A stretch of 9,187 nucleotides of DNA from Halobacteriales archaeon QH_10_70_21 (GTDB lineage: Archaea; Halobacteriota; Halobacteria; Halobacteriales; Haloarculaceae): assembly GCA_003021325.1 (NCBI GenBank), contig PXQM01000146.1, positions 1-9,187 on the forward strand, given 5' to 3'. A program made the position numbers and the translations under genes. The notes beneath the pieces are model-generated. The model ran no database searches. It was not told where the DNA came from and saw only the letters and a list, made by a program, of their open reading frames with translations. Shown here piece by piece: positions 1 to 6,839 of the stretch. Each line of letters opens with the position of its first letter. The stretch's first letter is position 1.

Positions 1-385
1 AATTAGACGAATAATATTCTTAAAGACACCGGTGATAGATCTGCTCTCTATTCAGCACGCCGTTTCTGACAAGAATCGAATAAGTCTTAGCGGGCGTGCT
101 GCATACAGGGCGCGAGTCTTGCACGAGCCATCGGCCTGATTGAAACCGTAGGTAACGGCCAATATAGGTCATACAAACATAGCTATGCATAGTAAGTGAG
201 GATACGATGTAGGCACTCAGATGGCACGCCACCGTCCGATGAGCCGGTGAGTGAACAAGTAACTGGGATGCTCATACATTCGACCAACCGATAACCGTCC
301 CTTCTCAAGGAAACATGCGTCCCAACCGTGGCAGGTAGAGCGCTGCGTTAATCGAGACGCACGAATAAGGAACGCCGAGTCAGAG
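1..385. other. Region with no recognised gene
   Basis: I see no convincing gene here. The longest open frames are short, have no recognisable motif and do not show the acidic bias of the neighbouring proteins. Composition is AT-richer than the rest of the window (about 48% G+C in 121-180, counted by hand). A 10-base perfect palindrome lies at 183-192 but it does not extend outwards. The stretch lies downstream of the minus-strand DUF892 gene, so it could hold that gene's 3' end signal or degraded mobile-element sequence. Neither can be shown from the sequence. Confidence 0.5.
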
Positions 386-868
386 TCAGGTAATGCGTCG
401 GTCTTCGAGGAACTGTTGCATCCGTTCGAGCGCCGCCCGTGCTTCCGCTCGGTTCTCCTCCAAATTCGATACCGTCGGCTCCGGCAGCCCCAACTCGTCA
501 GCCAGGAGAATCAACCGATCCAAGAGCGTAATCTCCAGACGTTCATTGATCATTCCGATATTAATCACGTCGAGATCCCTGAGATCATCGTCTTCGACAT
601 CCAGCACGAACTGATCCTTCTCCGCAAGCAGCCCCTCCATAATCGGGCTCCCTGTCTCACGTGGCTCCATATCCAGCGCTGAAAAGATAGCTTCAATCCG
701 GTCGATCTGATCGACGGTATCGTTCTCGTGGCCGCCAAAAATCGCCCGCACCTCGTCGCTCGCTGCCGCGGCAGCCAAATCACTGTGCAGATCGAGGATT
801 TCGATTTCAGCGTGGTACAGCTTCTGCAACTCTCTATCGAAGAGTTCGCGTTTGGAAGTAATCGCCAT
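386..868 (-). CDS. DUF892 (YciE/YciF-type) ferritin-like protein
   Basis: A 160-residue acidic protein with the DUF892 four-helix pattern. Helix 1 carries LYHAEIEIL (E21), helix 2 carries GHEND (H47, E48) and RIEAIF (E59), helix 3 carries INERLEI (E109, E112), and helix 4 carries LEENRAEA (E137, E138). These Glu/His positions match those that hold a di-metal centre in ferritin-like folds. In the family the helix-3 motif is usually E-H-Y-E; here it reads E-R-L-E, so a usual His is missing and metal binding may be altered. Relatives are stress-induced, and a ferroxidase or protective role is inferred for some; the true substrate is not known. The ATG at 866-868 lies 5 bases after the stop of the upstream gene. 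A GGAGG inside the end of that gene, about 12 bases before the ATG, may serve as ribosome binding site, which suggests translational coupling. Confidence 0.85.
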   Translation of the reverse strand: MAITSKRELFDRELQKLYHAEIEILDLHSDLAAAAASDEVRAIFGGHENDTVDQIDRIEAIFSALDMEPRETGSPIMEGLLAEKDQFVLDVEDDDLRDLDVINIGMINERLEITLLDRLILLADELGLPEPTVSNLEENRAEARAALERMQQFLEDRRIT

Positions 869-873
869 CCCTG

Positions 874-1464
874 TTACACCCCTCCGGAGTCTTCATCGAG
901 CAGTTGGTCACGAACACGCTCCTGAATGGCCGCGGTATCGACCGCCTCGCTCTCCATCAGAAGATAGAGGCTCCCAGCGGACATCGACTCACCCGAGCGG
1001 AGGTCCTCAAGGAGCTTCGGAATCCCCACGTCGGCCGCATCGATGTCCAGCGACACCGACTCGACGAGCAGGCCGTCCCGATGCCCGGCTCGTCGAAGCG
1101 CTGCAGTAAACATCCGCTCCGGAACGGTCTCCTGCGAGGCTTGCCCGTCCCGCATCAGCGTAGCAATCCCGACCGTCCGGAGTAGGAACGCGAGGCCATC
1201 ACGAACGCCAGCTCGGATGTCCTCGTCCGCGTTCTGCCACTGCCGCCCGCTGTCCGTAATGTCACCGCAGATTTCGCGCCACTCCTCGTCGTCCAACTCC
1301 TCAAGCAGAATCGAGAAGTCTAGCATCGAATTGTACACCCGCTCCCGAATGTCTCGCCGGCGCTGGTACCGTTGCTGTTTCGCGTGTTGCCCCTCGTACA
1401 CCTTCTCGCCGGTCAACCATCGACGGTCCTCGGTGGTAAGCATCGCGTTCTTCCTGCCGGTCAT
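874..1464 (-). CDS. Hypothetical protein paired with DUF892 gene
   Basis: A 196-residue soluble acidic protein that I cannot assign to a named family, though its N-terminal part resembles conserved hypothetical proteins common in Halobacteria. The N-terminal third is basic and helix-prone (LTTEDRRWLTGE, then QRYQRRRDIRERVYNSMLDF). The middle is acidic (LLEELDDEEWREI), followed by a mixed hydrophobic stretch (DGLAFLLRTVGIATLM). There is no signal peptide, membrane helix or catalytic motif. I chose the ATG at 1462-1464, which has GAGGTG just upstream. A further ATG lies at 1441-1443, and the frame stays open to an ATG at 1551, but that 29-residue extension is Cys-rich and unlike the rest. The gene is followed after 5 bases by the DUF892 gene, so the two are probably one transcript and may act together. 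Confidence 0.7.
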   Translation of the reverse strand: MTGRKNAMLTTEDRRWLTGEKVYEGQHAKQQRYQRRRDIRERVYNSMLDFSILLEELDDEEWREICGDITDSGRQWQNADEDIRAGVRDGLAFLLRTVGIATLMRDGQASQETVPERMFTAALRRAGHRDGLLVESVSLDIDAADVGIPKLLEDLRSGESMSAGSLYLLMESEAVDTAAIQERVRDQLLDEDSGGV

Positions 1465-1705
1465 ACCCACCTCGAGGGCTGGTGACAGGAAAAACCCGTC
1501 CGTATTGACCCTAGCGAGTTGGCATATCGCCCGACAGCATCGGCAATCCATACTGAAGGAGCAGCGCGAACACTCTACCGACGAGACTCTCCATCACGAC
1601 GTGCTTAAACTCACCTGAAGAACATTACTGTAGCGTTAGATTCCGAAGACCGACGCTGCGGGCCACGACACTCGCTACCACTACTGGGTGGTGAACGGCT
1701 CGGAC

Positions 1706-2322
1706 TCAATCTCGTGGAGTTCCTACATAGTGACGGCAGCGCTCCGAACGGTCGGCCCGCCGATAGGACATATCAACGAGGTCGTCCCAAATAAGTAGCC
1801 CCGGGAACACGAGCGGCAGTGTATATGTCTCGACCTGATTCCAGTCCGGGGCGTCACTAGTGAACTCCCTCGCAACGAGTTCGGCCGTTCCAGCCGCATA
1901 CGGCTCGCCCGCATAATCCGGCTTGACGCCGAGTCCGAGTTTGTACGGATACCCTACCCAGTGCCAGCGCTGGCCGGCCCCGCGGTGGACAGCGACCGCG
2001 TTCCCTCGTTGACGGTTAACCACCCGCCGAACTCCTCGAATCCTCCGACCGACTCGTCGTCGAGTAAGAAGCGCACGCGATCTTCACAGAACCCGGTGTG
2101 CTCCGAGTTCTCGTCAGCGGTCACCCACGGCGACGGGTCCGCAAACTGCTGCCATTGCCCGTCTCGATACACGAGCATATCGTGAATCCACCCACCACGA
2201 TTAGGTTGCTCCCAGCGGAACCGAAAGTGCACTTGATTCTGATAGAAGGCGATCTGGGTATCGAATTGTTTCTGTATCTCCGCCGGATGCCAGTTACCAG
2301 TCATCGGTGGCGATTGGTCCAA
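1706..2322 (-). pseudogene. Broken ethylbenzene-dehydrogenase-type haem-binding domain gene
   Basis: Two overlapping open frames on the minus strand make up one damaged gene. The first (about 2322 to 1990) reads WHPAEIQ, IAFYQNQVHFRFRWEQP, GGWIHDMLVYRDG, DRVRFLLDDE and FGGWLTVNEGTRSL. This is the pattern of haloarchaeal proteins with the haem-binding domain of ethylbenzene dehydrogenase/DMSO-type gamma subunits. The frame is lost at about 1975-2005, and a different frame continues with RWHWVGYPYKLGLG to a stop at 1706. Direct continuation would need a -1 (or +2) change. The usual stretch between EGTRSL and the WHW segment also seems to be missing, so a deletion is likelier than one lost base. 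The 5' end is also poor: the frame opens only at 2382, its first start codons are TTG at 2320-2322 and ATG at 2302-2304, and homology seems to begin before them. The second piece may belong to another gene. A cytochrome-type electron-transfer role is inferred from family only. Confidence 0.6.
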
Positions 2323-2430
2323 GACGGAATCCAGCCGTGTTGGGCACAGCGCTGTAAATCGTCTCCTGACACATACCTGGCGTCAGCGGCAGTCCGGTAA
2401 ATTAGTTTAAGTTAACCGTCAATAAGGATC

Positions 2431-2437
2431 TATATAT
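2431..2437 (+). promoter_or_regulatory. TATA-box candidate for leader ORF and MFS gene
   Basis: TATATAT stands in a mixed-composition intergenic stretch. Its centre lies about 27 bases before an ATG at 2461, which is the spacing of an archaeal TATA box to the transcription start. If used, the transcript would begin at or next to that ATG and would carry about 100 bases before the likely MFS start at 2564. A purine-rich TFB element just upstream (AATAAGGA) is possible but not distinctive. Confidence 0.45.
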
Positions 2438-2460
2438 CACGCGCTCAACTCCTGGCTACA

Positions 2461-2556
2461 ATGAACGGGTCCTCCATCCGGCCGCAGGGAAGACTACGCA
2501 GGACGACCTCTCAGGGTCGAGTGTACCGCTTGAGTGAACGAATCACTCCCACATAG
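2461..2556 (+). CDS. Possible 31-codon leader ORF
   Basis: An ATG-started frame of 31 codons ends with TAG at 2554-2556, seven bases before the MFS ATG. The predicted peptide is basic (MNGSSIRPQGRLRRTTSQ at the N-terminus) and resembles nothing I know. Two things favour it: the ATG sits where leaderless transcription from the TATATAT at 2431 would start, and its stop lies right at the next gene, where it could influence initiation. Against it, frames of this length arise by chance and codon use gives no support. It may simply be the 5' untranslated leader of the transporter. Confidence 0.25.
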   Translation: MNGSSIRPQGRLRRTTSQGRVYRLSERITPT

Positions 2557-2563
2557 GCCATCC

Positions 2564-3928
2564 ATGAGTCAGGAACAGATTTCGGTTGATGCCGAAGAAA
2601 CGAGCCCGCTGGACACCTTCCGGCAGTTCTTCGCCCTGGAGCGGGACGTGCTGGTGCTGTCGCTGGCGATGTTCGCCTTCAGCCTGGGCTTCCAGATGAC
2701 CAACCGGTTCCTGCCCGAGTACATGTTCGCCCTCGGGGCTACGGGATTCATCGTCGGCCTCTTCGGGACGGTCGGCAACATCATCTCGGCAGTATTCCCC
2801 TACCCGGGTGGAGCCATCTCGGACCGCATCGGATCGCGGTACGCGTTGACCCTCTTCGGATTGATCTCGACGCTCGGCTTCGTGGTCTGGTTGGTCGCGC
2901 CGAACCTCGGCGTGATCACCGCTGCCGGCGTGACGGTCCAACCGTGGGTGTGGATCTTCGTCGGCCTGCTGCTCGCGCAGGGCTGGAAATCCTTCGGCCT
3001 CGGGGCGACCTTCGCGGTCGTCAAGCAGGCGACCGACCCCTCACGGCTGGCGGCCGGCTTCGCCAGCACCGAAACGTTCCGCCGGACCGCGTTCCTCATC
3101 GGACCGGTGCTGGCGGCTGTCCTCATCGGACTCAATCCGGCGTTCACGGTGAGCTTCCGGTACGTCCTCGCCGTCGCTGTCGTCTTCGGCATCATCGGGA
3201 CGGTCGTCCAGCACGTCCTGTACGATGCCAGCGAGGACACGCTCGGCGACTCCTTCCAGGGTATCGAGCAAATCAAACGCGATCTACGGGATATGCCTGA
3301 TCCCCTCCGACCGCTGCTGGTCGGTGACACGCTCGTCCGGTTCGCCAACGGAATGGTATACGTCTTCTTCGTGCTGGTAATCACGCAGTTCTACGAGGTC
3401 GGCTTCGAGACGACCCTCTCGCTTGCTAGCTTCTCGTACGCAGTTGATCTGTCGCCGGAGGCGTTCTTCGGGTACCTGCTCGGCGTCGAGATGCTGATTG
3501 CCCTCATTTCGATGGCACCGGCCGCCAAAGCCGCCGAACGGGTGGGACTCAAGCCCGTTGTCGGATTGGGGTTCGCCGTGTACGCGCTGTTCCCGATCGT
3601 TCTCATCGGCGGTCCGGAGGTGCTGGCGCCGCTGATGCCGCTGCAGTGGGCGATGGTCCTCATCTTCGCGTTCTCAGGATTGCGGTTCGCGGGACTGCCC
3701 TCCCACAAGGCACTAATCGTTGGGCCCGCCGAACAGGGCGCCGGCGGCCGTGTCACTGGTACCTACTACCTCCTGCGAAACACCATCGTTATCCCGAGTG
3801 CCGCACTCGGCGGCTACCTGTGGGAGTTCGTCAATCCGGAGACCGCGTTCACGATCGCTGCCGTGACCGGTGTCATCGGGACCGGGTACTTCCTGCTGTT
3901 CGGCGAAGAGTTCGAGGCCTATTTATGA
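2564..3928 (+). CDS. MFS transporter, 12 transmembrane helices
   Basis: A 454-residue integral membrane protein of the major facilitator superfamily. About twelve hydrophobic segments can be placed, from VLVLSLAMFAFSLGF near residue 30 to AAVTGVIGTGYFLLFG at the end. A charged central loop (DASEDTLGDSFQGIEQIKRD) lies between the two six-helix halves. Loop 2-3 holds a good MFS motif A, GGAISDRIGSRY (residues 82-93). Substrate cannot be told; relatives are usually annotated as drug or sugar exporters, which is not evidence. I chose the ATG at 2564 over an in-frame GTG at 2534, because the ten extra residues are atypical and the acidic cytosolic N-terminus begins at MSQEQ. No strong Shine-Dalgarno precedes either. 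It appears intact and is the only long plus-strand gene, flanked on both sides by gene remnants. Confidence 0.9.
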   Translation: MSQEQISVDAEETSPLDTFRQFFALERDVLVLSLAMFAFSLGFQMTNRFLPEYMFALGATGFIVGLFGTVGNIISAVFPYPGGAISDRIGSRYALTLFGLISTLGFVVWLVAPNLGVITAAGVTVQPWVWIFVGLLLAQGWKSFGLGATFAVVKQATDPSRLAAGFASTETFRRTAFLIGPVLAAVLIGLNPAFTVSFRYVLAVAVVFGIIGTVVQHVLYDASEDTLGDSFQGIEQIKRDLRDMPDPLRPLLVGDTLVRFANGMVYVFFVLVITQFYEVGFETTLSLASFSYAVDLSPEAFFGYLLGVEMLIALISMAPAAKAAERVGLKPVVGLGFAVYALFPIVLIGGPEVLAPLMPLQWAMVLIFAFSGLRFAGLPSHKALIVGPAEQGAGGRVTGTYYLLRNTIVIPSAALGGYLWEFVNPETAFTIAAVTGVIGTGYFLLFGEEFEAYL

Positions 3929-3996
3929 ACACCCCTGGTTTCAATATCGTTCCCCAGGACGCGAGTCGGGGACAGTATCGACGAGAGGCGTTCTGA

Positions 3997-4303
3997 CTCA
4001 CGAGGCGCCCATCGTTCCAGCTGTTCCGAGATCCGGGTCGGCGACGGACGGCGCTGCTTGTGCTCTTGCTTCTGTGTAGTGCTGTGTTCGTCGGACAGGC
4101 AGTTACTGCGGATACGGCCGAATCAGTCTCACAAGCGGGTGAAACGTATCCTGGAGCGACCCTCATCAGCGTCCAAGACTACGAGTACGATGGCAGACTC
4201 ACCGAGGTCCGACAGGATGGAACTGTCAACTGGGAGTTCAATCCACCGAACTCGCGGGTGTTCGACGCCGAGTACCTCGATAGTGGAAACCGTTCTCGTC
4301 GCC
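3997..4303 (+). pseudogene. Arylsulfotransferase-like N-terminal fragment
   Basis: From 3997 an open frame reads RRPSFQLF, RDPGRRRTALLVLLLLCSAV, GATLISVQDYEYDGRLTEV and DGTVNWEFNPPNSRVFDAEY. This is a basic stretch plus a hydrophobic signal or anchor segment, followed by the first beta-propeller-type repeats of haloarchaeal arylsulfotransferase (ASST/Arylsulfotran_2) proteins. The frame has no ATG. An in-frame stop at 3994-3996 precedes it, and the first start codon, the GTG at 4060, lies inside the hydrophobic segment. After DSGN one extra C at about 4291 shifts the frame: without it the sequence would continue VLVA, as expected for the family. All similarity stops at about 4303, where a minus-strand gene end begins. 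Only about 100 of several hundred expected residues remain. The family moves sulfate groups between phenolic compounds outside the cell; this copy cannot be functional. Confidence 0.7.
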
Positions 4304-4982
4304 CGAACGCCGGCCGGTCGTGGACGCGGCGCATCAGGTCCGCCTCCGTCAGGGCCGGCGAGAGGAAGTCCCAGCCCAGCAGCTCGTACCGGAGCGGGTA
4401 CTCGCGGTCGTCGCCGTAGAACGCCGTCGCCGTCTCGACGACCGCCGTCTCCAGCGACGCGTCGCCGACGGACCGCGCGTAGTCGAGCACGCAGTGGAGC
4501 GAGAACGCAGTGTTCCCGTGGGTGCCGACCCTGAACGGGCGGTCGTCGGCCGGGAACTCGGACCGGACCAGCTCGGCGACGTCGGACTCGAGCGGCGCGA
4601 GCGTCGAGTGCCAGTCGTCGGCGCGCTCGTCGTCCCAGCGGTCGAGTTCGGCGGCGAGGTGGAGCAGCCACGCCCACCCGTAGGGCTTCTCGAAGGTCGG
4701 GTTCGCCTCGAAGTACTCCCGCTCCGTGCGGACGTTCGAATCGGTCAGCCGGCGGTCGATGCTCTCGGTTATCGCGTCGGCGTCGGGGTGGTCGTCGAAC
4801 AGCCGCAACTGGCGGACCAGCGCCCAGTGGCTGTGGACCGCCGAGTGCCGGTCGAAACAGCCGTAGAAGACGGGGTGGCGCTCGCGGGGCGGCTCGGGCC
4901 CCTCCGGGTCCCCGACCGCGCCGACGTAGTGTGGGTACTCGGTCTCGACCGACTCGAGCGGGTGTTCGGCCAGGGCCGACAA
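4304..4982 (-). pseudogene. DUF2891 family gene, truncated at both ends
   Basis: A frame of about 226 recognisable residues with the DUF2891 pattern: HPVFYGCFDRHSAVHSHW, FEKPYGWAWLLHLAAEL, RVGTHGNTAFSLHCVLDYA and GWDFLSPALTEADLMRRV. The family's function is unknown; the conserved His, Trp and Asp residues suggest an enzyme or sugar-binding fold, but that is only a guess. The first motif usually reads CFDWH; here Trp is Arg. The C-terminus breaks off after DRPAF at about 4304, and the frame then runs 41 residues antisense through the arylsulfotransferase fragment to 4179. About a hundred C-terminal residues are missing. There is no ATG or GTG: the first start is TTG at 4980-4982, inside the HemA reading frame, and the usual N-terminal helix is absent. 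It is the last gene of the leftward hem operon. Confidence 0.75.
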
Positions 4983-6312
4983 CGGCCGGCGGCATCTGCT
5001 GGCGCATCCCCTCGGGGATCGAGTCGGGGCCGTCGGGCAGCGATGGGATGTCCATCGGCTCGGGCTCCAGCCCGGGACCGAACAGCTGGAGGGCGGTGTT
5101 GATGGTGGTCCAGTCGTCGTTCTCGGCGGCGTCCCGGAGGCTCTGGGTCGGCGCCGACAGCAGCTGGCCGACCAGGGCGTCCGCCATCGACTCCAGTACC
5201 TCGCGCTGCCCGTCGGTGACCTCGCCGTCGGTTTCGGCCTCCAGCTTGCCGATGGCGGTGCGGAGTTCGCGGCTCTTGACCCGCTCGGCGCCCTCGTACA
5301 TCGTGGCGATGACCTCGTCGGCGCGCTTGCGCTTGTACTGCTCGAGCAGGCGCTCGAACTCCTCGTCTATCATGGCCTCGACGGCCTCGGCGGCTTGCTG
5401 GCGCTGGCGGCGCGTCGCCTCGGTGACCGACTCCAGGGTGTCGAGGTCGTGGACCGTCACCGCCTCGAGGCCCTCGGCGCCCGGCGCCACGTCCCGCGGC
5501 CGGGCGAGGTCGACGACGAACGTCTCGCCGGCCGCAGCGAGCGCCTCGCGGTCGACGACGTACTCGTCGCTGCCGGTGGCAGTGATGACGAGGTCGGCCG
5601 CCTCGACGGCGACGGGGACTGCGCCGAGACCGACGGCCGACCCCTCGATGTCGAGTTCGTTGACGACGTGCTCGGCGTGGGGGAGCGTCCGGTTGGCGAC
5701 GACGACGCGGCCCGCGCGGTCGGCCGCCGACCGCGCCGCGAGCGTCGCTATCTCGCCGGCGCCGACCACCAGCGCCGTGGCTCCCTCGATGTCGCGTCTG
5801 GACTCGGCCAGCCGGACGGCGGCCGACCCCAGCGAGAGGACGCCCTCGTTGATTTCGGTCTCGTCGCGCGCCCGCTCGCCGACGTGGAGCGCCTTGAGCA
5901 CGGCGTCGTCCAGCGTCGGCCCGATGCCGCCGGCCGCGCGGGCGTCCTCGTAGGCCTCCCGGACCTGGCCGATGATCTGGTCCTCGCCGAGGACCAGCGA
6001 CTCGAGCCCGCAGGCGACCCGCATCAGGTGCCGGAGGCTGGCCTCGTGGCCCAACTCGCGGATGGAATCGTCGTCGACCGCCTCGAGGTACGACTCGAGG
6101 GTCGCACGGCCGACCGCCTCGTCCTCGGCGACGACGTAGGCCTCCGCCCGGTTGCACGTCTGGAGGACGAACGCCTCCGAGACGCGCGGCTCCTCGAGGA
6201 GGGCGTCGACGGCCGTCCGCTGGCTCTCCGCGCAGGCGGCCTCGATGTCGGCGACGCTGGCGTGGCTGTGGGAGACGCTCGCAGCGGCGATGATCTCCGT
6301 TCCCGTGGTCAC
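4978..6312 (-). CDS. hemA: Glutamyl-tRNA reductase HemA, lacking its own stop
   Basis: HemA reduces glutamyl-tRNA with NADPH to glutamate-1-semialdehyde, the first step of tetrapyrrole synthesis. The 445 recognisable residues cover the full family layout. The catalytic domain has LQTCNRAEAY with the nucleophile Cys53, and SLRHLMRVACGLESLVLGED. The NADPH-binding Rossmann fold has VVGAGEIATLAARSA (from 182) and VVVANRT. The long helix and dimerisation domain has EFERLLEQYKRKRADEVI and ESMADALVGQLLSAPT. The start is GTG at 6310-6312, overlapping the TGA of the preceding gene by GTGA, so translation is probably coupled. The odd part is the end: after MPPAVV (4978) there is no stop. The frame continues out of phase through DUF2891 for about 280 arginine- and proline-rich residues to a TGA at 4129-4131. 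A deletion that removed the hemA stop and the DUF2891 start explains this best. The catalytic body looks intact, but the protein would carry a long junk tail. Confidence 0.9.
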
Positions 6313-6833
6313 TCGGTCTCACCCAGCGTGGATTCGACGACGACGTCGATGGTTCGTCGAGGCTTGGACCCTCCCGTACCTAAATCCTTCCAAACACTCG
6401 GGGATTGCACCGCCGCCCGGAGGGCCTCGCGGCGCCGCTCCGGGTCGACGCCGCGGGCCTTCAGCTCCGCCCGCAGCTCGGCTGTCGCGGCCGCGAGCTC
6501 GCCCGCGCCCTCTATCTCGGTCTCGATGCGCTTGCGGAGCTCCCGCGCGACCGCCGGGCTGGCCCCGCCGGTCGATATCGCGACGGTGACGCCGCCGTCC
6601 CGGACCGTCGCCGGCACGACCACGCTGCCGGCGTCGCGGCCGCCGGACTGGTCGGCGCGGTTGACCAGCGCGCCGCGCTCCCTGGCGGCCGCCTCGACGG
6701 CCTCGTTCACTGTCGGGTCGTCGACGACCACCGAGGCCTCCCTGGCGAACCGGCGGGCCTTCCGCGCCCCGACCGGGCCGCCGCCGAACACGAGCACCGT
6801 CTCGTCGCCGAGGTCGTGGAACAGGGGTATCAT
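6309..6833 (-). CDS. Precorrin-2 dehydrogenase (Met8/CysG-N type), internally shortened
   Basis: A protein of 174 residues resembling NAD-dependent precorrin-2 dehydrogenases that make sirohydrochlorin, and in some members also insert iron. The N-terminus has VLVFGGGPVGARKARRF, the nucleotide-binding loop. Next come TVNEAVEAAARERGALVNRA and SVVVPATVRDGGVTVAISTGGASP, both strongly conserved, then a helical C-terminal domain (ARELRKRIETEIEGAG). Haloarchaeal relatives are about 210-220 residues. Here REASVVV (to residue 37) joins directly to DDPTVNEAV. The second and third strands of the Rossmann fold and the following helix, about 40 residues normally ending in a VVAATDD-type strand, are absent. 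The join is in frame at about 6718-6730. Loss of this core should destroy NAD binding. The ATG at 6831-6833 follows the ahbAB stop by 6 bases, and the stop overlaps the hemA GTG. Confidence 0.8.
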   Translation of the reverse strand: MIPLFHDLGDETVLVFGGGPVGARKARRFAREASVVVDDPTVNEAVEAAARERGALVNRADQSGGRDAGSVVVPATVRDGGVTVAISTGGASPAVARELRKRIETEIEGAGELAAATAELRAELKARGVDPERRREALRAAVQSPSVWKDLGTGGSKPRRTIDVVVESTLGETE

Positions 6834-6839
6834 GCCCGC

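Noticed and set aside
183..192. Perfect palindrome CTATGCATAG as an operator
   Set aside because: It does not extend beyond ten bases, has no nearby promoter or repeat copy, and sits in a stretch without genes.
20..232. A 70-codon minus-strand frame at the left edge
   Set aside because: No recognisable motif and an amino-acid make-up (Cys, Tyr, Met rich, not acidic) unlike haloarchaeal proteins; most likely chance.
3934..3958. CCTGG...CCAGG hairpin as a terminator after the MFS gene
   Set aside because: Only a 5-base stem with a 15-base loop and no following T-run; such pairs are common by chance.
4129..6312. A natural bifunctional HemA-DUF2891 fusion
   Set aside because: The HemA frame reads DUF2891 out of phase, giving an arginine/proline-rich tail. 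DUF2891 motifs exist only in another frame, so no functional fusion protein is encoded.
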